Source: Prorocentrum cordatum (taxonomy: Eukaryota > Sar > Dinophyceae > Prorocentrales > Prorocentraceae). Taken from it: 64,000 nucleotides of DNA. Position 1 is the first letter of the stretch, and every line of letters starts with the position of its first letter. The translations under genes were made by a program, and so were the position numbers. Positions 56,407-64,000 of this stretch are shown in pieces. The notes beneath the pieces are model-generated. The model saw nothing but the letters and a program-made list of their open reading frames with translations. It did not search any database and was not told where the DNA came from. The stretch covers positions 1-64,000 of the forward strand of contig CAUYUJ010000728.1 of the NCBI GenBank assembly GCA_963575745.1, in the 5' to 3' direction.

Positions 56407-57503
56407 ACTCGTAGAGCTTCCCTTAGCAAGTCAATGCTGGAAGCTTAAGAGTAATTCCGGGGCGCTGGAGAGCTAGTTGGCAAGAAAAATCTCGACGGAC
56501 CTTTTGATGACTTTTGGTCGCATGGAAATTATGTTCTCCAAATTTGAACATTCGTTTGAGATCTAGTATTTTTTTCCCGTGATATTCGATCTTATTCCCG
56601 CTCGCCATCTTGATCTCAGCTCGATCGGGTACCTTTTACTGCCAAAAAGCGTCCAGGCGGGATTGGCCGTTTCGAGGCATCTTGACACGCGATGATGGTT
56701 TTCTGAACATAACTCGAGCTTTAGGACAGCTACAGAGCTGGTAAGCACAGCTAATCGATTCAGAATGATCAGGCGCGTTCGCCTGTTGAATCCAGAGGTC
56801 TGAACTCGGTCTGCTAGCCGAGCTAGGTCCGCAAACCTATTCGTATTATTCGAGTCACCTTGACAGACGCTCTCGGTTTTCTGTACTTAACTCGAGCTAC
56901 AGGACAGCTACAGAGCTGCTACGTACAGAATCTGATTCAGAATCATCAGTGGCAGTTGTCTGTTGAATCCAGAGCTCTGAACTCGGTCTGCTGCCCGATC
57001 TAGAATCGCGAGACTATTCGTATTGTTCGAGTCATCTTGAGAGATGCTGTCGGTTCTCTGCACTTAACTCCGGCTGTAGGGGGGCTGCATGGCTGGTAAT
57101 CACTGGAATCGATTCGGAGACATCAGGCGCGTCCGCCTTTCGAATCCAGAGCTCCGAACTCTGTCTGCTGCCCGAACTCGGTCCGCGAAACTATTCGTAT
57201 TGTTCGAGTCATCCTGAGAGGTGCTGTCGGTTTCCTGCACTTAACTCGGGCTGTAGGGGGGGCTGTAGGGCTGGTAATCACAGGAATCGATTCAGATACA
57301 TCAGACGCGTCCGCCTGTCGCATGCAGAGGTCTGAACTCGGTCTGATACTCGTGCTAGGCTTGCCAAACTAATCCGAGAGATAAAATTGCTTGGATTGAA
57401 AAACTATTTGTTCTGGGTATTTTTTTCGACATTATATGTTGTCAGGAAGCTCTACGAGTCCCCCGGCGGTAAGAAAGGTTGACGGTTTACCGCTGGCGCC
57501 CAG
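56407..57503 (-). repeat. Inverted T element with hairpin
   Basis: The same unit as in the higher-order array but reversed. It has CTCGTAGAGCTTCCC at 56409 and GGAAGCTCTACGAG at about 57447, followed by the hairpin reading outward to 57503. With the preceding unit it makes a head-to-head junction near 56405, flanking CTCGTAGAGC. Confidence 0.75.
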
Positions 57504-58878
57504 TTTCCAGAACAAAATTCTGAACCGACCAAAAATCAGCAAAAGCTCCGTCGAGATTTTTCTTGCCAACTCGCTCTCCACGCCCCAGAATTACCGGGCG
57601 CCGGCGGTAAACCTTCAACCTTTCTTACCGCCGGGAAACTCGTCGAGCTTCCTGACAATATATAACGTAAATCGACAGCACCTCTCAAGATGACTCTAAC
57701 AAAAGGAATAGCTTGGCAACCCAACTCGAGTATCAAACCGAGTTCAGACCTCTGAATGCGACAGGCCGACTCGTCTGATGTCGGCGAATCGACTCCTGTG
57801 ATTCCCAGCCCTGCAGCCCCCCTACAGCCCGAGTTAAGCGCAGAAAACGGACAGCACCTCTCAGGATGACTCGAAGAATACAATAGTTTCGCGGACCTAG
57901 TTCGGGCAGCAGACCGAGTTCCGAGCTCTGGATTCGACAGGCGAACGCGCCTGATGTCTTCAAATCGATTCCTGTGATCACCAGCACTGTAGCCCCCCTC
58001 AGCCCGAGTTGAGTGAAGGAAACCGAGCGCACTTCTCAAGATGACTCGAACAATACGAATAGTTTCGCAATTCTAGTTCGGACGCAGACCGAATCAGAGC
58101 TCTTCGTTCGACAGACAAACGCAACTGATGATTCTGAATCGGTTTCTGTAAACATCAGCTCTGTAGCTGTCCTACAGCTCGAGTTAAGAACGAAAAACTG
58201 AGAGCGTCTGCTAACAGACCGAGTTCAGACCTCTGGATACAACAAGCGAACGCGCCTAATCATTCTACATCGATTAGCTGTGCTTATCAGCTCTATAGCT
58301 GTCTAAAGCTCGAGTTATGTTCAGAAACCCGTCATCGCGTGTCAAGATGACTCGAAACGGCGGAACCCGGCTGCCTGCTTTTGGCAGTAAAAGGTACCCG
58401 ATCGAGCTGAGATCGACATGGCGAGCGGGAATGAGATCGAATATCATGGGAAAAAATACCAGAGCTCAAACGAATTATTGAATTTTGAAAGCGAAATTCT
58501 GAACCGACCATAAGTCAGCAAAAGGTCCGTCGAGACTGGCATCCGGCGGTAAACCGTCAACCACCAGATTACCGCCGGGACCCTCGTAGAGCTCTGAATA
58601 AACAAGTGAGATCCGGGATAACAGCAGAGAAACGCTTCTCAATACCAGCTTCAAAAATAAAGAAATCTTATTTTCGGTCGTACACAATACTGGTTCCCCG
58701 CAGTCTTTTCATCGATATAATCTAGCTAGAGCCCTAAGGATTGCACCATCCAAAGCGCCATGATTCAATGCATAGAATAAAAATTGAAATTTGCAAAACG
58801 AATTTTTCAAAATCTCTCGCTATCTTCCAAAAACCGATTCCAGGTCACCACATTGTCCGCCCGGGCCGGGTTGGCCAA
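57504..58878. repeat. Mosaic of T and U modules
   Basis: Hairpins at 57595 and 58536, subrepeats of 175 bp between them, then a U-like module to 58878. No genes recognised. Confidence 0.65.
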
Positions 58879-58985
58879 CTGGGCGCCGGCGGTAAACCGT
58901 CAACCTTTGTTTTTTTGCGGTTTGCGGTCCGCCACTAGAATCCGAATCCGAATCGGCGGAGCAGTGCAACTGAGCCCCCACCATC

Positions 58986-61904
58986 TTAGGTAGGTCGTAG
59001 CAGAGCGCACGCCACCTTAGCAGCAGCTCTCGTCAGGGCAGCGCAGGCAGCTAGTTCACAGCAGGTTACCGTGCTACCAGGAGGCAAGCTCATCGCCTCC
59101 TCGGCCACATCGTGCCAATGGAAGCTGTGCGAGCTGGTGCAGGAGGAAGAGGAGGAGGAGGAGGAGGAGGAGATGGGAAAATCAACCTGCACGCTGGAAC
59201 CCCTACCTACAACGCCAATCTGAAGCCACCACCCACCTCCACATCCTTCATTACTGACACCCCCATCGAATGCACCACGGAGAGCAGTCTTACGAGTACT
59301 GAGGAACTTATCATATGCAAACCAGCGAGTAATAGTTTGGCCACCTCTGGCCTCCCACGACAATTTATCCGCACGCTCATTACCCTCACGAAAGAAATGC
59401 TTATACAGATTCTGTCCCGATGCAGGTGAGGTCAGTCCCCATCCAGACAGCATCGATACCGTATTTTGTAGTGTTCCCACCAGTCGTACATACTGCTTGT
59501 TGCGAATCTGCCACTCACCACACATCCAGTTTACAACAGTCTTACTATCTCCCAAGATCTCCATCCCAAGACGCTCAATATTCTCACACCTCCACTCCGT
59601 TTCATTCTCAAAATTAGCTGCAATACGTTTGCTCATCCTCTCATTCATCTCACTCTCCTCCTCCTCCTCTGCCTTCACATGTCTCACACCAGGCGGCCTG
59701 GGTAGAACAAACAAGTCGAACAAGTGTTGCATACCAATCACAGTCAGCAAATGCTTGCAGTATTTCTCACGGGACCCAGCGGAACTGTCGAATGAGAGGT
59801 ACCACTCACAACCAAAGAGATCGCACAAGCACCAGTCCCACGCAGTATGTCCACGGGGGCGGCCGCCTATGTTCATGCGTGTCAGCTGCTTCCTATCTTT
59901 TACAGGCAATGCTAGAATACATGTGTCACGATGTTCCGTCCACTTCCCCCTTCCATGTAACATGGCCAGCCTAGATATCATCCATTCACGTGACATGTCC
60001 GACTCCTCAGGTATGGCAGGCTGATCATCTGGTGTACGCCGGCGACAGCCACTCGACATCTGGGATATCTGAGATACATGATATGTTTGAGAAGTCGCCG
60101 CCGCCGCCATCGCCCGAGTTTTCCTCTGACGCCGATTTGGTACCGTCTCTCCCTCCTCCTCCTCTGTGTGTGTTGTGTATCTCCTCATACGAATACTTGC
60201 AGCAACTGAGACATCCTTAGCCCAATCCCAACAACGAAATATCCATATCTGCACCGCACTTCGGAATCCAAGTCCAGCAAAACTCTGTCGTCCCGCTTTG
60301 TATCGCCTACGTTGAAACTCAGACCAGCCTTCAGTTCTCCGCTTGCGTATACCTGACATTATAGCTAGACATCTGCCTTCAAAATAGTGAACAGCAGCAA
60401 TGGTAGAATAGTCGGGCGTTCTGCCCTCACAGTTGAATAATAATGCAGCAATCACTTTAGCTTGATAGCGAGTAAATCTTTCAGCCAAGTCAATCCCAGA
60501 ACAGCGGTAATACGCGATTTCCCCAAAGAACATCCTCTGGGCTTTCTGGAGCATGGCCTCTGAGTCCGAGTGGTCCTTCCAGGTCTCCTCCAGAGTGGCT
60601 CCCAGGATCTCAAACGCTTGAACACGCGGTAGGACCACTTCTCGGGTCCCAAGAGCGGCGTCACTAGACGGCACCAGCACACGGATATCCTGCTCAGGGG
60701 ACGGCGGGATGCCAGGCGGCGCACCAAAGTAAATATACATCAAAGATTTCGGCTTCCAGGTCATTCCTGCATTCATCAGGGGGATACTCATGTCACGCAC
60801 CATCAACTCAAGGTCAGTGCGGGTCTTCGCATACAACAAGAGATTATCTGCCCAGAAACTGTGGGTCATACGCTCACCATTGAACATGCGCTCATCATTT
60901 TCCAATTTGATGCCGTACTGCGTTTCCCGCCTCCATCTGTCGATAACATCTCTCCAGAGAACAATAGAAGCTGCCAGAAAAAGCATAGGTCCCTCTACTC
61001 CTCCCGTTCGAATAGATTTGTCCCAATAGACCGCTGACGATGCCTCGATGCCCTCGAAGCTGGCCACGCACTGATTATCCATCATGGGTTCAATCAACGC
61101 CACAATGAGATCAGCTGGTATGTCAAGAGCACGAAGACAGCGCATGGCGAGGCACGGAGTAACATTATCGAAAGCTTGTAAGATATCAAGATTGGCAAGC
61201 CACAAACTGTCTCCTTTGCCCCAGACAGCGGAGTGCTGGCTGAGCCTCTTGGCAACGCTGGTGATTTCCGATGTTTTACGTCCCGATCTGAATCCGTACA
61301 GGCATACATAGTGTCGGTGCTCCTCAATCCTCTTCTCAATCAACATCACAATACATGTCATGTACCATTTCATAAGACACGACTGTAGACATAGCATACG
61401 TGTATCTGTCAAATGTTGTATGTCCATTTCTTTTGGCATGAGTGTGGCAGCTAGTTGACGCCAACTGTCGGGACAACATAACCTTCTGGAATACACACCT
61501 TGGAAGCTCACCAGAACACGTCGCACAGATGCCCACGAGAGCTGTTTCAACATCGTGACAGTCACGTTGTCGGGACCTGGGGCCTTTCCCGTGGACAGCT
61601 TCGCCCTCGCCCGCAGCAGGAGCGACATCGAGAACACCTCTGAGGATCCGCTTCCCGAACATAGACCACGCAGCGACTGAAGCTCACGCAGGGTCACCTC
61701 TCTGGCCTCGGGGTCCTCCACCTTAGACTTCATGTGCCCCAATATCTCGTCCCCCCACTCCTCGCGGTTCTGAGACTCCATCCCGTTGGCAAGGATCAAC
61801 GTCTCCGTCTTGGCCCTCCTCCTCCTCCTCGTGTTCATTTCCGTCCTCCACCTCTGTACTCTTGCCTCAGCCTCCTTCTTTCTCTCCTCACAATCTTTGA
61901 GCAC
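58986..61904 (-). CDS. LINE C ORF2, RT and permuted RNase H part
   Basis: 972 codons. RT: fingers GKAPGPDNVTVTMLKQLSW; LYGFRSGRK; motif A ANLDILQAFDNV; motif B RTGGVEGPMLF; motif C SFWADNLLLYAKT (60843-60854). GRCLAIMSGIRKRRTEGWSEF follows. The RNase H part (59010-59570) has LGDSKTVVNWMCGEW and REGNERADKLSWEARGG, then GAFDGGVSNEGCGGGWWL, a run of about 11 Ser coded by a GGA-type repeat, and TVTCCELAACAALTRA. The halves are in permuted order as in LINEs A and B. The upstream endonuclease lies in another frame. The listed start is just where this frame takes over from 61835-63160, not a true start. Confidence 0.85.
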   Translation of the reverse strand: MLKDCEERKKEAEARVQRWRTEMNTRRRRRAKTETLILANGMESQNREEWGDEILGHMKSKVEDPEAREVTLRELQSLRGLCSGSGSSEVFSMSLLLRARAKLSTGKAPGPDNVTVTMLKQLSWASVRRVLVSFQGVYSRRLCCPDSWRQLAATLMPKEMDIQHLTDTRMLCLQSCLMKWYMTCIVMLIEKRIEEHRHYVCLYGFRSGRKTSEITSVAKRLSQHSAVWGKGDSLWLANLDILQAFDNVTPCLAMRCLRALDIPADLIVALIEPMMDNQCVASFEGIEASSAVYWDKSIRTGGVEGPMLFLAASIVLWRDVIDRWRRETQYGIKLENDERMFNGERMTHSFWADNLLLYAKTRTDLELMVRDMSIPLMNAGMTWKPKSLMYIYFGAPPGIPPSPEQDIRVLVPSSDAALGTREVVLPRVQAFEILGATLEETWKDHSDSEAMLQKAQRMFFGEIAYYRCSGIDLAERFTRYQAKVIAALLFNCEGRTPDYSTIAAVHYFEGRCLAIMSGIRKRRTEGWSEFQRRRYKAGRQSFAGLGFRSAVQIWIFRCWDWAKDVSVAASIRMRRYTTHTEEEEGETVPNRRQRKTRAMAAAATSQTYHVSQISQMSSGCRRRTPDDQPAIPEESDMSREWMISRLAMLHGRGKWTEHRDTCILALPVKDRKQLTRMNIGGRPRGHTAWDWCLCDLFGCEWYLSFDSSAGSREKYCKHLLTVIGMQHLFDLFVLPRPPGVRHVKAEEEEESEMNERMSKRIAANFENETEWRCENIERLGMEILGDSKTVVNWMCGEWQIRNKQYVRLVGTLQNTVSMLSGWGLTSPASGQNLYKHFFREGNERADKLSWEARGGQTITRWFAYDKFLSTRKTALRGAFDGGVSNEGCGGGWWLQIGVVGRGSSVQVDFPISSSSSSSSSSCTSSHSFHWHDVAEEAMSLPPGSTVTCCELAACAALTRAAAKVACALLRPT

Positions 61905-63160
61905 CGTTTAGCCTCCTCTCTATCCCCCCGACGAAGAGCTTCACGTTTACTTGCCTGGGCGGCCCAGTGGATCTCGGATTTCTTTGGCACATTATTCCTG
62001 GGATTGATATCTTTCTGGGGGGTCTCCTCGGCGGCCTTTATGAGGTCAGGTCCCAGCGTATCCAACATCTCCTGTCGATCCTCTGGGTCAGCATTTTCCT
62101 GGCACAGAGCACGGTAACGACTGCCCCGATCGTCCATGTTCTTCGCAAACTCCAGCTGTGACACCGGTTGCAAGTGGATGAATTTTCGAGCAGGCTGGGT
62201 CCGTCTCTTCGCAGACGGTGCACAAGACAAGCGAACAACTATGCAGGCGTGGTCAGACAGCGCACGCTCGTATCTGCTGCAAGGGTGCTCCGTCCAGGCG
62301 TGGCCGACTTCCGAAGGCAGCATCCAGCCAACGGTGAGCTCCTGCCTGTGTAAACGACGGCTGACACCAACATAGTCGAGTACCTTCTCCACCCCCGTAC
62401 CTGATTTGAAAGTAACCCTCCTCTGCCCAAATGTGTTCTCCATCCTGATGCCCCAGAGCCCGCAGAAGTCCAGTAGGGCCCTCCTCATAGATTGCAGCCT
62501 AGACGCCCGTCGAATTTCGAAGCCCGAGACAAGCCTATGAGGTCTGGCTTTGCGTGCACCACGTTTTGTTTGAGTCATATACGGGTTGCCGTCATCCGCT
62601 CCCTCCTCCATCCCAGTATCAATCTCCGTAGACTCCCCAGCAATCCCAGACGCCTCCAGAAGCCCTGATCCAGTAACTCTAAAGCCGTTGACCTCCGAAT
62701 CTGGCTCGAGTTCGACGTTAGCATCTGTCAAGAAGACCAGGTCCTGCGGCTGCTTCGGGAACTTAGACCTATGTGTGCGAAGCACTTGGGATATATCAAA
62801 CAATATCTGCTCATACACATCATGCTCATACTGTTCTTCCGTAAGGGCATTGATACTCTCATGTGGCATATATGCAACAATAACCGTAACACTAGAATAA
62901 CTACAAATGACAAAACCTTTGCCACGATATGTGGCTCTGAGCGAGTCTCTCCAAGACTTAGACATAATCACCGCAGCCTTCCGACAAGTACTCCGAAAAA
63001 TTGTGTAACCTCGCATGCTGAGATCACGAACTGAAAGGAACTGACACTCGCACAACCCCGCGAGTCCCACATCTAAACGACGTAGTGAATTAATTATGTC
63101 ATGGCCGTTCTCTGCACCTGCCCGACGCACATTCCATGACGCAATGGTGTCGTGGCACCT
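61835..63160 (-). CDS. LINE C ORF2, endonuclease part
   Basis: The frame begins directly after the ORF1 TAG with RCHDTIASWNVRRAG; there is no ATG before WNV. EEP endonuclease motifs: ASWNV, LAGLCECQF (catalytic Glu), VFLTDANVELEPD, VLDYVGVSRRL and ALSDHACIVVRL (SDH intact). A basic linker follows (KREALRRGDREEAKRC). Near 61,890 the frame runs out, and the sequence continues in the neighbouring frame with KDCEERKKEAEARVQRW, so a 1-base insertion or deletion separates endonuclease and RT. This could be decay, a sequencing error or a programmed shift. All catalytic residues that can be identified are present. Confidence 0.85.
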   Translation of the reverse strand, partial: RCHDTIASWNVRRAGAENGHDIINSLRRLDVGLAGLCECQFLSVRDLSMRGYTIFRSTCRKAAVIMSKSWRDSLRATYRGKGFVICSYSSVTVIVAYMPHESINALTEEQYEHDVYEQILFDISQVLRTHRSKFPKQPQDLVFLTDANVELEPDSEVNGFRVTGSGLLEASGIAGESTEIDTGMEEGADDGNPYMTQTKRGARKARPHRLVSGFEIRRASRLQSMRRALLDFCGLWGIRMENTFGQRRVTFKSGTGVEKVLDYVGVSRRLHRQELTVGWMLPSEVGHAWTEHPCSRYERALSDHACIVVRLSCAPSAKRRTQPARKFIHLQPVSQLEFAKNMDDRGSRYRALCQENADPEDRQEMLDTLGPDLIKAAEETPQKDINPRNNVPKKSEIHWAAQASKREALRRGDREEAKRCSKIVRRERRRLRQEYRGGGRK

Positions 63161-64000
63161 CTAGTTCGTACTGGAAATCCTCGCTCGCAACTCATCAATG
63201 TTGATCCCTGGCTCAAGCTGATTCATTGCACGAGTAATCTCCCAGCCATTCTGCAGAGAGAACTTGGCCACAATCTTCCCTGGAGGTGGTAAGTGGTCAC
63301 TGGAGCCCCACATGAACGTAATCGGTGGTCCCGTCTCAGCCCTGAGATTCGAATGATGCTTCTTGAAACTCTTGAACTTGGCCTGAAAGATCCCAGCGGC
63401 ATCCAGATGGGGCTTCTTCCAGGGGGGGGCCTCCACGTGGACCTTGAGGGCCCTGGGAGCGTGCTGGAGTTTGTTGTCGGCGATCGCGGCAACGAGTCGA
63501 CGACGAAGATCCCACAGCTGGTCACTGGTAACCCCATTCTGGAAATAGAGCCGAGCACGCGAATACCCCCACGCCTCTCTACCTGTGTTGAACCTCTTGG
63601 ATTGGTTCAGGTCCAGAAACTCCTTCACACCACTGAACCATTCTCCAGCCAGGACCTCATTCAGCAGTGAATTCAACGCCTGCTGTGATAACATCTCCTC
63701 CTGACGCTTCTCTGCATCCCTCCAGTCCGTCACCCATCCCTTGAGCTCGACGAACGATGGGGTGAAATTCTGCACTGACTGCCGAGTTTCCGCCGAGGAC
63801 GCTGTCGTAGAGGTGCCTGCTCTGGGGGCCCCACCTGCAGGAGCCTGCTGGAGCTGGATTATCTGGAGCCTCTGATCCTCAACCTTCTTAGTAATAGCAT
63901 CTATGTCCGTCATCGCCTGCTGTACATTTTTCTCCACCGAATCAACACGAGCATTGAGCTGGGTGCCGAGATCCGTGATGCTTCGATGTGTTGATTGGAA
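63161..64000 (-). CDS. LINE C ORF1 protein, partial
   Basis: Open to the window edge; the N-terminus is missing. It begins with a coiled-coil region (LNARVDSVEKNVQQAMTDID and on to RLQIIQLQQ). A C-terminal domain follows with PSFVELKGWVTDWRD, YSRARLYFQNG, LKVHVEAPPWKKPH and GPPITFMWG. These line up with the C-terminal domain of LINE B ORF1 (KGW, RxYFxxG, PPWxxPH, GPP). It ends ISSTN then TAG at 63161-63163, in frame with ORF2. Confidence 0.8.
   Translation of the reverse strand, partial: FQSTHRSITDLGTQLNARVDSVEKNVQQAMTDIDAITKKVEDQRLQIIQLQQAPAGGAPRAGTSTTASSAETRQSVQNFTPSFVELKGWVTDWRDAEKRQEEMLSQQALNSLLNEVLAGEWFSGVKEFLDLNQSKRFNTGREAWGYSRARLYFQNGVTSDQLWDLRRRLVAAIADNKLQHAPRALKVHVEAPPWKKPHLDAAGIFQAKFKSFKKHHSNLRAETGPPITFMWGSSDHLPPPGKIVAKFSLQNGWEITRAMNQLEPGINIDELRARISSTN

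Larger units (their letters stand above)
58905..64000 (-). mobile_element. LINE C, non-LTR retrotransposon, 5' end outside the window
   Basis: On the minus strand: ORF1 (cut by the window edge), one in-frame TAG, ORF2 with a frameshift near 61.89 kb, stop at 58986, and a short 3' UTR ending in GACCGCAAACCGCAAAAAAA. The tail directly abuts the loop bases of a hairpin copy (58879). It is clearly related to LINE B in domain order and in many motifs, but diverged. Confidence 0.85.

Noticed and set aside
46454-58900. Regularly spaced hairpins resembling a CRISPR array or integron attC cassettes
   Set aside because: Spacing is about 1.1 kb or irregular, the intervening units are themselves related repeats, there are no cas or integrase genes, and the context is eukaryotic.
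36335-58993. Many minus-strand frames of 60-100 codons with similar peptides
   Set aside because: They recur in each 175-bp subrepeat with frameshifts and have no independent support.

Overview
The window looks like nuclear DNA of a dinoflagellate. The main clues are degraded pieces of a peridinin-type light-harvesting (chlorophyll a/c) polyprotein, non-LTR retrotransposons of a dinoflagellate-looking type, a DIRS-like RT/RNase H relic, very GC-rich unique DNA and a very heavy load of (ATC)n, (CCT)n, (GGA)n and (TG)n microsatellites. No prokaryotic operons, rRNA, tRNA or CRISPR array were recognised. Almost all recognisable coding sequence lies on the minus strand.

Left part (1-35.9 kb), GC-rich and gene-poor: a 160-bp satellite split by microsatellites (1-1.17 kb); minisatellites (1.8-3.5 kb); a decayed retroelement that carries a C5-cytosine DNA methyltransferase, an AP-type endonuclease and the start of a reverse transcriptase (8.08-4.34 kb); local segmental duplications (8.8-11.1 kb); an unassigned 445-codon frame (13.15-11.81 kb); two light-harvesting-protein fragments whose facing edges share a 13-bp direct repeat (16.25-16.11 and 14.30-13.63 kb); a 101-bp satellite with about 16 copies (17.94-19.5 kb); a decayed RT-RNase H element with a possible tyrosine-recombinase remnant (27.9-23.2 kb); 1.5 kb of GGGTGT-type repeat and 1.8 kb of ATC/CCT repeat; and an open exon for a MATH-like domain familiar from dinoflagellate proteomes (33.9-33.3 kb).

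Right part (36-64 kb), lower GC and free of microsatellites: a mosaic of two satellite-like module families. Their borders are marked by CTCGTAGAGCT and, in 18 places, by a short sequence containing a 10-bp-stem hairpin. Four modules form a higher-order array of about 1.14 kb per unit (46.45-56.4 kb). Three LINEs sit in this mosaic: A (41.0-43.2 kb, 5'-truncated, broken), B (47.28-52.73 kb, apparently complete with ORF1, ORF2 and a 6-bp target duplication) and C (58.95-64 kb, running off the window, one frameshift). Two SINE-like insertions and LINE C all abut the same nucleotides in the hairpin loop.

The most unusual biology is in the LINEs. ORF1 and ORF2 are in the same frame, separated by one stop codon in a similar context (UGA in B, UAG in C) with no ATG before the endonuclease. 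The reverse transcriptases carry ADN instead of ADD in motif C and EG instead of QG in motif B. The C-terminal RNase H domain has its motifs in circularly permuted order. All three LINEs share the last two features.
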